Part shown: positions 45,621 to 55,839 of the stretch, piece after piece
Numbering within the stretch: position 1 is the first letter of the stretch
How the letters are laid out: the number at the start of each line of letters is the position of its first letter
Source of the DNA: Lewinellaceae bacterium
Lineage (GTDB): Bacteria; Bacteroidota; Bacteroidia; Chitinophagales; Saprospiraceae
NCBI GenBank assembly: GCA_020636095.1
Contig: JACJYN010000004.1
Coordinates: 930,001 to 994,000 of the forward strand
Direction of reading: 5' to 3'
DNA length: 64,000 bases
Notes under the pieces: generated by a model
Seen by the model: the letters and a program-made list of their open reading frames with translations, nothing else
Database searches by the model: none
What the model was told of the DNA's origin: nothing
Position numbers and translations under genes: made by a program

Positions 45621-48600
45621 TTAATATTTATAACCGTCAGTAAGGCGTTTAACTTCATTGTACAGGAATGGCACAACGTTGGAAGTAATTTCTATCGATG
45701 CATTTATTCCATCATCACCCAATTTTCTCATTATCTTACTAACAGCAGGCCTTGACAAGCCTGGAGCTCCTGGTGGCTTTACCGCCTCATAAACAACGTG
45801 TACTGCCGCGGCAACTGCGGGTTTCGTCCAATAAGCTATACTCGCGTCAAGGATGGCATTTTTTCCTACCTGAATAATAGCTGTTCCTGCCTGATGGGTA
45901 GCTATACTCGTGTGAAGGAAGGCAGCTTTTCCAGCCCCGCCAGCGGCTCTTCCTGCATTGACCGCAGCCCTGCCAGCGGCTCTTCCTGCATTGACCGCAG
46001 CCCCGCCAGTAGCTCTTCCTGCATTGACCACAGCCCCGCCAGTAGCTCTTCCTGCATTGACCGCAGCCCCGCCAGTAGCTCTTCCTGCATTGACCGCAGC
46101 CCCGCCAGCTGATTTTATAAGAGGAATAGCTGCTGGTGCCGATACTATGGTTACTATTGCAATCATTCCCCATCCAAGAAATTCAACTCCATTTTTAGCA
46201 CTTTCTATCCTCTTCCAAGCTTTGTCATACATAGCTTTCTTTATGGGGTCGGAATAAATCCCCGCGAGTTCTAGTGCCCTGTTTTTTAATTGCCAGTAGC
46301 CATCATTAGTCGTATTTTCCCATTGCCCATGTCCTCGTTTTATTGCATCTAGGTTCCACAGCCTGTATTGATGAGTTTGTTTAATAAAACCTGTTTTGGG
46401 ATTACTATAAATTGTTGTGATAAACTCCGTATTATGTATTTTTTCATGGATTACCGTTTGGGTTGATCCTTCTTCTTCTCGGAATTCATTTAAGCTCTTT
46501 TCAAAGTCAATTCCTTTATCTATATCCATTCCCTTTAGGTCAGTAAATTTTAAAGGATTACTCTTGCAATAAGTAAATACATTCATCCCCCCCTCCAATC
46601 CAATTGGATCAGCACTCACCCACTTCCACATCCAAGGCGCATAATACCTCGCCGAATGATAATGCAAGCCACTTTCCTCATCCCGTTCCTTACCTGTAAA
46701 CCGATACCGCTTCTGAGCGTAGCTTCCCAAACTTGTTCCTCCATAAGGATAATGTTCCTCCCGGCTATAAGCCCCTCCAGATGATTTGGCCACTACTTGT
46801 ACATTTCCCAAATGATCACCTAATTGATACTGAATGACCGGACTGTTATCCTGACTTTCAAAAGCATCGCCTACCCGAAACAGTATGATTCTGCTTTGGT
46901 TATCCATCAGGTGTAGAGTATTGTTTTCTTTTTCCGTAAGGTTAGTGATCGTCCCTTCCGTATGATATTCAAATACACCTCCCAGGTAGGTGGTGCTCGT
47001 CACTTTTCCACCTTGGTGCCAGACTATTTTTTTCACCCGCTCGCCACTTGAGTCATATAAATATCGAGCTTCCAATGAAGGAGTAGCTTCTTCATTTGCT
47101 TGGATTCGGAAGCTGTGCATCGCATTGCTATGATTCCAAAAATAATGGCGAGAAGTCGCTTCCTGAATGAGGTTTCCATTTACATCGTATGCCAATTGAT
47201 GTATAAGTCCGCCTTGCTCATAATTTGCAAGTTGATTGTTATAAGGTTGGGCGTTTATATTTTTCAGAGAGAAAGTACGTGTAAAATTGGCGGTACTATC
47301 TGGTGTACTATGCTTTATTTCAAGCATATTTCCTACCTTATCGTATTGATATTTTCGAGTGTAGAATCGGGTGGCAGGATTCGTAACAGAACTGGAATGC
47401 GTTGGATTGATTTCCTGTTTCCAGGGTTCATTCCCATTTGGTGTTCTTTGTATATGCTCCCGGCCTGTTGCTGAAAGCAGTCGATAAATAGGGTCGTAAT
47501 CAAAATCCCGATTCAGGGCATGTTCACCTAAAGCAGAATTTTGGATTCCTGTACTGGGACTTCTTTCTTTGATGCGAGTGATATTTCCTACCAAATCATA
47601 TTCATAACCCATGTCTTGTAGTACCCCTCCATCCGGGGTAAACTCAAAGGGGGCAGATTCGTTGTTCGTGAATTTTTCAGTACGCAATCTTTTGAGCCAA
47701 AATCGTTGGTCATCATAAGCATAACGGGTCATCAAACCATTGCAGTAAGCAATTAAAGTCCGTTGCCCTTTAGCATTGTAAGCAATGTGTTGGACACCGA
47801 TCTCTTTAATTCCACCTTGCCCGGGATCGTAGAGATTTATTTTTTCTAACGCACCTGCTCGATTGTAGTTAGCGGTTACTTCTTTTCGCTCACCGTTTAC
47901 GTCTTCTGGATACCATATTTTGGTTGGCCGATTAAGTGCATCAAAGATGGTGTTCGTTTCATAAGTTGAAGATTCTAACACTTCATCAAGGGGCATAACT
48001 TCCCAATTGATTTGAAAATGTTGGAATTCAGCGTTTCCAACCAAGTCCGTCAAAACAGAAGTTTTAATGACTCGACGGCTACTGTTCAATGGATTACCTT
48101 TGAAGTCATAAGCATCTACCTGAACAAGTCCTGCTTCGTCGAAATGTTGGTAAAGCTGACCTAAGCTATTCTTAGCTTTTTGCTCTTCTATACTTGAAGC
48201 TAAGGTATCCCCATAGATTAGTTTTTGCCTTTGAGTAATGGGTAAACTTTCCTTATCTCTGGCCCATATCCGAATTGGACGATTGAGCGAATCATATTCA
48301 CTTAAACCAATAGCGCCTTTTGAATCCCGGCTTTCAATCGGTAATCCTAGTACATTGAAAATGATTTTTTGTATGCCGGCATCAATACTTTCTGTCCGCC
48401 ATACTTGCGAGCCGTTTTCTTTATCAAAAGTCAAATCGTAAAAGTATTGAAAAGCTAATCGTCCCAGCGCATCTGTTACCGTCAATAGATTTCCCCGGAT
48501 ATCGTAAGTAGAAAGGGTAACGATTTCATCCTCCGCTGTTTGACCATTGCGAGCAACGGTTTTGATTGTTCTGCCAAGCGGATCTATCTCGGCGGAGGAA

Positions 48601-51600
48601 GGGGTATTCCAATGGCTACTGTTAACCTGCGATTCCAAATTCGTTCGAGTAGCGTTATCGTTTTCATCGTAGGTATAGGCTTCCCACGGAGTAGGGGTAA
48701 AAATTTCGGGCGTATCTAAGTTTTCAGGAATACCAAAAACTACTCGTTGCTCCGAGCCATCAGGATTACAAGTCTTCACTACCCTACCCAAGGGGTCATA
48801 GAATTGTTCAACTTTTTGCCCGATCAAATGATCCGACAGATCTGCATACTCAAATCCTCTGGAGAAAAACGGTTCGTATTTTTGTACAACCTGTCCTTTG
48901 TTGTCATAAATTTGCCAACCGCTGACGACTACATTGACTAGGTCGCCTGTCCGCATTTTCCCACTAAAAGGATGGCGGCTATTTCCCTCCTCTTGAGCCT
49001 CTGGCAAAACTTCGTTTCCCAACAATTCATCTCCAAACAAAACATCGGCAGCCTGAGCCCGTGATTGGATGATACGACCAAATCCGTCTGAAAATTCAAC
49101 GGAAGTAATGGTATCATTTTTTTCATCTTCTGGTACGTTTGCTTCATACAGATGATGTTCCCTTACGGTCGATTTTACAGAAACAGGTTGTCGTCGTTCC
49201 ATCCAAGCCAACCAATCATATTCATTCCTACTACTGGAAACAGCATTGATATCCTCTATATTTAATCCATCGCCTTCAGCTACATTTTCTTTTCCCAAGA
49301 CAAAAGTTTCCCGAACAAATCCCAGCGGTGAAAATTTAACAAACCCAGTATTCCCATTTGGATCCATTGACCAGTAAGCTTGGAAAAGCCGATAGTCATT
49401 TTTTGCTTCTACGACTAAGCCAATCGGGTCAATAGATTTGACCGGTAAAAAATGATAGTTATCATATTCAATAGTGGCCACTCTACCCAAAGCATCTTTT
49501 TGAGCAAGGGGTAAACCTTTTTTTGAAACTACATTTTCATCTTGAAAATCAAATTTGGAACTGCTGCTTGCCCAATAGCCTCGGTGGTGTTCAGTACTCC
49601 CATCATAAAATTGATAACCTGCTAAATTGGGCATATTATCTTTGAACGTGTCAGGGTATTCTTCAGGCCAGTTGAGCGATGAGTTTGGATTCAAATAAGG
49701 GGGTAAGTCCGCAGCAGCCCCGTTTGGATCTCTCCAAACACGCTGTAAGATTTCTTCAGTAATGATTAAACTTACCGACCGAACAGGTACTCCAAATCTT
49801 CCAATTTCGCCTAAAGGTAATCCATCAAATGCATCACCATCATAATAGGTAAACGACTGCGCTAACAATTCTAAGCGATCTGGTATTTCAACAGCAGCTA
49901 GAATGTCTTCCAGTTTTTGGTCTCCTTGATGTTTGATTTCATAGGAGCTACTTTGACTTGTCCTGCCTATGATGTAAACATCATCCGTCGGTGAATTTAT
50001 AAAAGCGGTTTTCCCAAAAGTCGATAAAAACGGAGTACTTTCCGAAATACTGTCTTCTAAGTTTTTCCAACCACGAGGGCATGCAATCGCTATCTGCTGT
50101 CGAGGCTGGCCATATTCGTCATAGTCTTTTGTAAAGCTAAATTGAGTCATTGGATCATTGCCTCTTTCCCATTGAGTGCTGCGTTGCGCATTGGCCAAAG
50201 GCATAAAAATAGCGCCTGACATTCCTTTAAGTGGAATCAAAGATTGACCTTCCTGACGAATCGAAAAAACAGATTCAGAAACGGTATAAGGGGCATCCGA
50301 TTTCCCATCTAAAGCATACATCTCAGACCTTAAAACACTTCCTCGCAAGGTGCGTAAAGCATCTCTTCGTTCTCTCCTTTTAGGTAATTGTTTTAAAAAA
50401 TCATCCAAGTCTGAAAAACGCTCTAATTGGTTTTCATCTCCTTGCCAATATTCTTTTGTAAAATCACAAACGTCCCAATTTCCTTCCCCTTCCCCAACTG
50501 GGCCTTGATGAAACCAGGTAATCGTTTTTGTCGCTGGTGTATAGAATTTTTCTGCAACATTTTGGAAGTTCCAATCTTCCCCATGTAATCCCTTTTCTTG
50601 ATACACTTCAAAAGTTTGGGTATCAATTTGTTCTACTCTACCAAATCCACGATACTCTCGTTCTGCGCCATCCCAGTAACCATGTCGGTAATTGTATTCC
50701 GTAACCAGTTTGTTTTTGCTGATCTCATCGATCACTTCCACGGTAGCTACAACCTGAACAGGAAATGGCAGTTGCGTTTTCCAACGAGTCGCTTTTTGTT
50801 TTTCATCCTGGAGGTAGTAAAGCGTAGAAGGTTGATATTTCACTTTAGTGATGGCGCCCATATGGTTATTCATTTCGCTCAAAACCAAAGGCTTGATCCC
50901 ATTCGTAAAATCGAGGAAAAAGTAATGTGGCCGTCCAAGTGTTTTTTGATCTGAAGTCCAAAGAATACCGCTTACTCCCGTTCCGTAAAGATCAACCAAT
51001 CGTACCGCATCCATATCAGTAACAGGCGGTGTTCCTTCGATGGTAATTTTATCACTAAAGCTATTTCCGTTTTGATTAATCCAAACTTCAATTTTTCGAT
51101 TATCAATGTAAATGATATCGTGAGGCCCGTCACCGGCTATATCGCCTATCAATAATCTTTTGGGATCATAGTTCAGAGGAAGTCGGGGAGCATTTCTCAT
51201 TTGGATTTTTTTGCCCCATTTGCCGTACCCCATATTGGGCCAATAGGCCACCGAATTTTTATGAATAAGAATAATGTCCTGCATATTATCGCCTGACATA
51301 TCCGCCATGCGAACTCTCGGGTCGGATAAATTTACATTGGGAAAATCATCTAATCCTTGGCGGTTTTTTACTATCAAGTCATTCCAACCTTCCAATGGAT
51401 CGTTAAAATAATATTCCATTCTGCTCCCTGATCGTAAGATATCCGTGATGCCATCACCATTGAGGTCAACTAATTTTACTTCCGGATCTTGTAGACTAAA
51501 CGTAGGTGCAGTCTCTAATTTTTGAAAGGAACGTTTATCAAATTGACCATTAAACTGAGTCGGATAATATCCTGAAAATGTATTGTTTTGAATGACTAAA

Positions 51601-52844
51601 TCTGCTTTGCCTTCGCCATTCATATCCATAAATTGGACATTAGGATCGGCTAGTTGAATACCGGCAGGAGCTTCGTTCATTAATCGAGGCATATCGAACT
51701 CGCCATTGCCTAAATTTTTCCAATACCGAACCACTCCGTTCATTTGGATGATGTCAGGCAACCCATTGCCAAATAAATCAATGAGTTCTGTATCTGGATG
51801 GGAAAGAGATTGTTTGAGAAAATCTTTACCTCCTACAGGTTGGAATTGATTATTATTGGTTTCGAAAGGCGTATAAAAAAATTCAAGTGGCGGTAATTGT
51901 TCTGTTTCCTCATCTTGATGCCCTGTGACCTGGACTTTTTTTAATAAAGAAATTTGGCTGTAAGGCGCTTGCTCGTATTCAAAATCGTAAGTGCGAACTA
52001 ATAAGGTTGTCTCAGGAGTGGGATGAGTTTGAATCGAAATTCTACGGCAACGTTTCTCCGTACGAATTTCATAGCCGGAAGTGTACACAGAAAAAGCATC
52101 CGGCCGAACATCATCATATTCAAAAATTATAGAAACAAGAAAATGCTCTTCTCCATTTTCCAACTGGTAATCGAGGTATTGAATTTTTTCTACATACAGC
52201 TGATTCCAATGTCGGGTATCCGTTTGTTGTTGATCTCTTAGATATTGATACTTGATTTTATTATTAAAAGGGTCGCGAGTCTCCGCCAATTTCCAATCAA
52301 AAATATTATTAGACCTTTTAGGGTCAAAATTGATGGTCGCATCTTCTGCTAACAGGTTCGGTAAGTTGTAAAAACTTGTTAACCCATTTTTACTTTTGAC
52401 TTCCCAATAATCGTTTTCACTATCTTTAAATCTTTTGATAAGGGCAAAGAGTCCTTCCGTTCGAGGACGATACTGAGTCCATTTACTAGCTGCATCAACT
52501 GCGACGGGAACAAGGTCTTCTGCACCAGAGAGCAAAAAAGTGTCTTGCTGTTTTTCTTCCAAACTATCAAGATATCGAGGAATCCCTTTAGAGGTCTTTC
52601 TACTAACTCCGGGAATATTCAACTGCCATCCTAGTCCAAAACAACTGTTGCTGTTTCCGGTACTATAGACTAATCCAATCTCTGGTTGAAAGCTATTTCG
52701 TCCAGTAGGTAAACTGATGGGGACGCTAAAATTCCCAGTACCTGTATGTAGGTCCGGTGAAAACGATTCACCTAATCCTTTGAGTTCTCCACCGCCTTTA
52801 GGCAGACTGATGGTTTGTTCGGAGGAGCCTGATTTGTTGCTCAT
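45621..52844 (-). CDS. TcB-TcC/Rhs fusion toxin with variable C-terminal domain
   Basis: A 2407-residue cocoon-forming toxin. Order of parts: a SpvB N-terminus (LPKGGGELKGLGESFSPDLHTGTGNFSVPISLPTGRNSFQPEIGLVYSTG, ~14-60); FG-GAP/VCBS-type propeller units (~350-650, such as VKLVDLNGDGITDILRSGS); the TcdB middle region; many Rhs/YD repeats; and the RHS core (GDHLGNVQ, YRFTGKERDEESGLHYHSARYY, WVSADPIGLEGGMNVFTYCKSNPLKFTDLKG). The ~300-residue variable end has a membrane-like segment (LGWGMIAIVTIVSAPAAIPLI) and five 11-residue glycine/alanine repeats (AAVNAGRATGG). No known toxin motif was recognised. TcB and TcC are often separate; here they are fused. No separate immunity gene is evident. Confidence 0.92.
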   Translation of the reverse strand: MSNKSGSSEQTISLPKGGGELKGLGESFSPDLHTGTGNFSVPISLPTGRNSFQPEIGLVYSTGNSNSCFGLGWQLNIPGVSRKTSKGIPRYLDSLEEKQQDTFLLSGAEDLVPVAVDAASKWTQYRPRTEGLFALIKRFKDSENDYWEVKSKNGLTSFYNLPNLLAEDATINFDPKRSNNIFDWKLAETRDPFNNKIKYQYLRDQQQTDTRHWNQLYVEKIQYLDYQLENGEEHFLVSIIFEYDDVRPDAFSVYTSGYEIRTEKRCRRISIQTHPTPETTLLVRTYDFEYEQAPYSQISLLKKVQVTGHQDEETEQLPPLEFFYTPFETNNNQFQPVGGKDFLKQSLSHPDTELIDLFGNGLPDIIQMNGVVRYWKNLGNGEFDMPRLMNEAPAGIQLADPNVQFMDMNGEGKADLVIQNNTFSGYYPTQFNGQFDKRSFQKLETAPTFSLQDPEVKLVDLNGDGITDILRSGSRMEYYFNDPLEGWNDLIVKNRQGLDDFPNVNLSDPRVRMADMSGDNMQDIILIHKNSVAYWPNMGYGKWGKKIQMRNAPRLPLNYDPKRLLIGDIAGDGPHDIIYIDNRKIEVWINQNGNSFSDKITIEGTPPVTDMDAVRLVDLYGTGVSGILWTSDQKTLGRPHYFFLDFTNGIKPLVLSEMNNHMGAITKVKYQPSTLYYLQDEKQKATRWKTQLPFPVQVVATVEVIDEISKNKLVTEYNYRHGYWDGAEREYRGFGRVEQIDTQTFEVYQEKGLHGEDWNFQNVAEKFYTPATKTITWFHQGPVGEGEGNWDVCDFTKEYWQGDENQLERFSDLDDFLKQLPKRRERRDALRTLRGSVLRSEMYALDGKSDAPYTVSESVFSIRQEGQSLIPLKGMSGAIFMPLANAQRSTQWERGNDPMTQFSFTKDYDEYGQPRQQIAIACPRGWKNLEDSISESTPFLSTFGKTAFINSPTDDVYIIGRTSQSSSYEIKHQGDQKLEDILAAVEIPDRLELLAQSFTYYDGDAFDGLPLGEIGRFGVPVRSVSLIITEEILQRVWRDPNGAAADLPPYLNPNSSLNWPEEYPDTFKDNMPNLAGYQFYDGSTEHHRGYWASSSSKFDFQDENVVSKKGLPLAQKDALGRVATIEYDNYHFLPVKSIDPIGLVVEAKNDYRLFQAYWSMDPNGNTGFVKFSPLGFVRETFVLGKENVAEGDGLNIEDINAVSSSRNEYDWLAWMERRQPVSVKSTVREHHLYEANVPEDEKNDTITSVEFSDGFGRIIQSRAQAADVLFGDELLGNEVLPEAQEEGNSRHPFSGKMRTGDLVNVVVSGWQIYDNKGQVVQKYEPFFSRGFEYADLSDHLIGQKVEQFYDPLGRVVKTCNPDGSEQRVVFGIPENLDTPEIFTPTPWEAYTYDENDNATRTNLESQVNSSHWNTPSSAEIDPLGRTIKTVARNGQTAEDEIVTLSTYDIRGNLLTVTDALGRLAFQYFYDLTFDKENGSQVWRTESIDAGIQKIIFNVLGLPIESRDSKGAIGLSEYDSLNRPIRIWARDKESLPITQRQKLIYGDTLASSIEEQKAKNSLGQLYQHFDEAGLVQVDAYDFKGNPLNSSRRVIKTSVLTDLVGNAEFQHFQINWEVMPLDEVLESSTYETNTIFDALNRPTKIWYPEDVNGERKEVTANYNRAGALEKINLYDPGQGGIKEIGVQHIAYNAKGQRTLIAYCNGLMTRYAYDDQRFWLKRLRTEKFTNNESAPFEFTPDGGVLQDMGYEYDLVGNITRIKERSPSTGIQNSALGEHALNRDFDYDPIYRLLSATGREHIQRTPNGNEPWKQEINPTHSSSVTNPATRFYTRKYQYDKVGNMLEIKHSTPDSTANFTRTFSLKNINAQPYNNQLANYEQGGLIHQLAYDVNGNLIQEATSRHYFWNHSNAMHSFRIQANEEATPSLEARYLYDSSGERVKKIVWHQGGKVTSTTYLGGVFEYHTEGTITNLTEKENNTLHLMDNQSRIILFRVGDAFESQDNSPVIQYQLGDHLGNVQVVAKSSGGAYSREEHYPYGGTSLGSYAQKRYRFTGKERDEESGLHYHSARYYAPWMWKWVSADPIGLEGGMNVFTYCKSNPLKFTDLKGMDIDKGIDFEKSLNEFREEEGSTQTVIHEKIHNTEFITTIYSNPKTGFIKQTHQYRLWNLDAIKRGHGQWENTTNDGYWQLKNRALELAGIYSDPIKKAMYDKAWKRIESAKNGVEFLGWGMIAIVTIVSAPAAIPLIKSAGGAAVNAGRATGGAAVNAGRATGGAVVNAGRATGGAAVNAGRAAGRAAVNAGRAAGGAGKAAFLHTSIATHQAGTAIIQVGKNAILDASIAYWTKPAVAAAVHVVYEAVKPPGAPGLSRPAVSKIMRKLGDDGINASIEITSNVVPFLYNEVKRLTDGYKY
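45932..46110 (-). repeat. 33-bp tandem repeat within the toxin tail (about 5.4 copies)
   Basis: In-frame tandem units of 33 bp encode the 11-residue repeat AAVNAGRATGG (variants with V, A and R). Copies are nearly identical at DNA level, indicating recent expansion. The protein repeat is a glycine-zipper-like pattern. Confidence 0.9.
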
Positions 52845-52913
52845 GAATGGGTTGTTTCTATTTTAATCCTTCGTGGTTATTTTCGTTTGCTGTGAATGCA
52901 AAAAGGCGTAGCT

Positions 52914-54581
52914 TCACGCTCCCGTCACCCCCGCCCGCACACGCCCAATCATCCGCTCCAACAAAGACCCATTCCCCGCCCCATTCCAGGCCTGGTCGGC
53001 GATATGGGCCTCGATATCCTTGACCAACTCCAGTATCCCCATATTCACCCGGGCCTGCACCGTATACCATTCGTTGTCCATGATCCGGTTCGTCAGGTGT
53101 TGGTTGCGGCCTTCGTTCCATTGAGCCTGGAGCAGCAGGACGGAGTGGAACACGTCGCGGTCGCATTGCTGGTAGAAATTGGCTAGTTTGGACAGCGCCC
53201 GGCCGGTGTGGTTGTCGCGGATGAAATCGTAGATCTCCTGCCGGAACCGTTCCGTCCACTCGTAGACCTGCCGGAAATCGTGGATAAATTCCCGGTCGTT
53301 TTGTGAATGGCCATGCGTGATCTCCACTTCGTGGTTCAGCAGAAAGACGTCCTTTTTCCGCTCCCCGTAGCCTTCGAGCATTTCGACCATGGTAACGCGG
53401 AGCAGAAGGGCGGTAAAACCGGGCTTTTTTGTCTCCGGGTACAGATCGAAATTCCATACGGAATAGGAATCATCGCTGATGATCTGCTCGGTCCGGTTGA
53501 GGCTCCGTATTTTCAGCAATTCGTGCAGGGCGTTCTCCTCCAGCGTCACTTCCATGACGTCGTTGATCTCGATCTTGTTCATCTTTGCATTTGGATCAAG
53601 CCCTTCCCACAGGAGTAATTCCTGTAGGCCCTCCCGCGAGATGCGAACCTGGCAGGTGGCCTTTTCTCCCAACTTGAGGACGGACGGTAGCTGGTAAATC
53701 AGGTTGCCGGGAGAACCCCCGGCGCGTATGTCTGGACTGCAATAGAGGATCTCTCCATTCTGGATGCCTGAGGCCGCCAGGGAAGTACGGTCTTCGATCT
53801 CCTTGTTGGAAAAAGAACTAGTTAACTTGTACAGCTGTGGATTCCCCTGCTGATCAGTCCGGGGCATCAGATCGTCCAGGATTAGTGCTTTAATAATTTC
53901 AGCGCCGGTGGCGGAGGCCGGCACTTCTACCTCAACTTCAACGCCGCTGGGCATCATTCTGATGACCACCATGAGATGGTCTTCCTTGGAGGGTGCTAAT
54001 CCTTTCCTAATCCCACTTCCATTAATCAATTCAGGGATACACCAAATGACCGCTCCATCCCTGATGCCTAGTTCGGATAATGAAGCATTTTCCTTTATTT
54101 TCAAGGCCCCTTCCTCTGATCGTAAGCTGTACACATATGGATTACCTTCTCCTTCGGTACGGGGTATCCGTTCGTTTCGGATGAGTGCTTCGATGATTTC
54201 AGCTCCGGTTGAGAAAATCGAGAGTGCCACCTCAATTTCCTCACCCCCAGGCATTATTTTAATGATTACATTAATATCACCTATACTTGATGGTTCGGGA
54301 ACATCCCTTTTTTTGTCGGGTTCCAACTTTGGCCTGCAGAGCAATATTCCCTGCTGCACCCCAAGGTCAAGAAAGCTTTTGTTACCGGAGATGGCTTCTC
54401 CGTTCCGTTGCTGAACCAATTCATAGGTAATAAGGCTCCCATTGAGATCTGTTTTAGGTACTACACCATTGTTGATCAACTCCCCGATGAGTTCGGTAGC
54501 GGTAGTATGTGCTGACAATTGCACCTCCAACTCCTCGCCGGAAGGTATTATCTGTATCGTTAGGGTCAAGGTATCACTCAT
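52914..54581 (-). CDS. Triple ubiquitin-like (beta-grasp) protein with C-terminal EAD11
   Basis: A 555-residue cytosolic protein. Three tandem beta-grasp domains of EsaB/YukD-like type occupy ~4-82, 101-185 and 202-288. Each has the pattern I-x-I-M/I-P-G/S-G-x-E-x-E-V, then A/G-T-E/A-I-I-x-A/E-L-I and a closing G-I-x-x-G-x-I-L/W-C. A beta-rich domain (~295-430, LGEKATCQVRISREGLQELLLWE, EVEITHGHSQNDREFIHDFRQVYEW) follows. The C-terminus (~445-535, DFIRDNHTGRALSKLANFYQQCDRDVFHSVLLLQAQWNEGRNQHL) reads as an EAD11-type domain. No diglycine tail is present at any domain end. The protein could recruit the EAD11-TM protein and present its Ubl domains as adaptors. Confidence 0.8.
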   Translation of the reverse strand: MSDTLTLTIQIIPSGEELEVQLSAHTTATELIGELINNGVVPKTDLNGSLITYELVQQRNGEAISGNKSFLDLGVQQGILLCRPKLEPDKKRDVPEPSSIGDINVIIKIMPGGEEIEVALSIFSTGAEIIEALIRNERIPRTEGEGNPYVYSLRSEEGALKIKENASLSELGIRDGAVIWCIPELINGSGIRKGLAPSKEDHLMVVIRMMPSGVEVEVEVPASATGAEIIKALILDDLMPRTDQQGNPQLYKLTSSFSNKEIEDRTSLAASGIQNGEILYCSPDIRAGGSPGNLIYQLPSVLKLGEKATCQVRISREGLQELLLWEGLDPNAKMNKIEINDVMEVTLEENALHELLKIRSLNRTEQIISDDSYSVWNFDLYPETKKPGFTALLLRVTMVEMLEGYGERKKDVFLLNHEVEITHGHSQNDREFIHDFRQVYEWTERFRQEIYDFIRDNHTGRALSKLANFYQQCDRDVFHSVLLLQAQWNEGRNQHLTNRIMDNEWYTVQARVNMGILELVKDIEAHIADQAWNGAGNGSLLERMIGRVRAGVTGA

Positions 54582-54596
54582 GCTTCAAAAGGCTGT

Positions 54597-55553
54597 TCAA
54601 TAATTAGATTCTATATCGGAAATCATGTTGAGTACGTCGTGCACGATCTTGGTTTCCTCTAACTGAAATTCCGAATAGGACAAGATCCCCATCCTTTCCC
54701 GTTGGTATAAGCTGTTTATTCTTTTGGATTGGATAATAATTTCGTTTTCATAATTGGGTTCCTCCAGCTTTGCAAGCACCTGGCTTATTTCCTGGGAATC
54801 ACCGGAGGCGATCATTTTTTTCAATTCCGCAAACAAGACCAGTTTTTCCCCTTTATTACTCAGCGTACTTACCCCTTTCTCAACTATAGATTCTATCCTT
54901 CCCTGATCAAATCCGTTCTCTACCCGGTAATTTCCGGATATTTTAACTTTCCCGGCTTCCTCTTCAATATGGCCGCTGAAGAAGCTTCGCATCCGGACAT
55001 TTTCACTCAACACTTCAATAGTTATCTCATCTTCATCAGCCAGTCCCTTCAAATAAACCTTGGTATACAAACTATTCAAAAACGAGCCATAACCAAAAAC
55101 CTTGTTGCCTACCTGACAGATACCGATGCAAAATTCCCCGCTATCGTAATGATTGCCTTCACTGATAAATTGCCCCACCCATTTGCCGGCAATTCTGGAA
55201 CTGATATTCTGGTTATTTTGATAGGCTTTTCTTATTTGCTGTTGACATTCTGACGGAACGCGCGCTTTTATCCATTCCAATAATTGAACCGGCGAATCGA
55301 TGGCATTAAGTTCTTTATGGACCTCTTCGAATATAACCGCTACTTGTTTTTCGAATAAGGGTAGCCCAAAACTCCTGAGCTGAGTTTCCAATTGCCGAAT
55401 TTGAACGTTTATGGCCGAGTGTTCCTTATGTATCAGTTCTTTGATCTCATTATTCTCCACCAAGGATTCTTTCTTCCGTAAATATTCCGATTCGATGAGC
55501 AGCCGCTCCCTTTTTCCTTGTGATCTGATCAATATTTCTCTACCTGTTTTCAT
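54597..55553 (-). CDS. Coiled-coil - beta-barrel - EAD11 protein
   Basis: A 318-residue cytosolic protein. Residues ~1-60 are charged helix (coiled coil), then a helical region to ~135. A beta-rich centre follows (~135-235, GKWVGQFISEGNHYDSGEFCIGICQVGNKVFGYGSF, then VYLKGLADEDEITIEVL), resembling a small lipocalin-like barrel. The C-terminus (~240-316, LFAELKKMIASGDSQEISQVLAKLEE, NEIIIQSKRINSLYQRERMGILSYSEFQLEETKIVHDVLNMISDIE) is the clearest EAD11 in the window. It lies 15 bp upstream of the triple-Ubl gene on the same strand, so the two should be co-translated. No catalytic residues are visible, so it is probably an adaptor or sensor. Confidence 0.78.
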   Translation of the reverse strand: MKTGREILIRSQGKRERLLIESEYLRKKESLVENNEIKELIHKEHSAINVQIRQLETQLRSFGLPLFEKQVAVIFEEVHKELNAIDSPVQLLEWIKARVPSECQQQIRKAYQNNQNISSRIAGKWVGQFISEGNHYDSGEFCIGICQVGNKVFGYGSFLNSLYTKVYLKGLADEDEITIEVLSENVRMRSFFSGHIEEEAGKVKISGNYRVENGFDQGRIESIVEKGVSTLSNKGEKLVLFAELKKMIASGDSQEISQVLAKLEEPNYENEIIIQSKRINSLYQRERMGILSYSEFQLEETKIVHDVLNMISDIESNY

Positions 55554-55839
55554 TATTTTTTTACTGGTTCATATAAAAAACCAGGCAAACTCCATTTTGG
55601 AAAATATTTATCTAAATATAATAACCTTTGCCGAATAAAGAATCTTTAAGCTATCTAATTTCCAGAGATAAAAAAGCGGCCCAAAGAATAAGCGGTAAAG
55701 ATAGACCTAGCCATCCGCCTAAGGTTGAACAGTCTTGACCATGCTGAAATCCATACAACTATTGGCGTCATTTTCACATAACTGTTTTTTGGGGCTCAAA
55801 AATCCAACTGAAACGTCAGCAAAGGCGTCAGCGGGCTTC

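Noticed and set aside
45932..46110. CRISPR-like repeat array
   Set aside because: Units are contiguous with no spacers and encode an in-frame protein repeat.
45798..46173. Open frames on both strands within the repeats of the toxin tail
   Set aside because: They are frame shadows caused by the 33-bp tandem repeat inside the large Tc/Rhs gene.
52858..53457. 199-codon minus-strand frame
   Set aside because: It lies in another frame over the end of the triple-Ubl/EAD11 gene and has a low-complexity, Arg/Pro-rich product.
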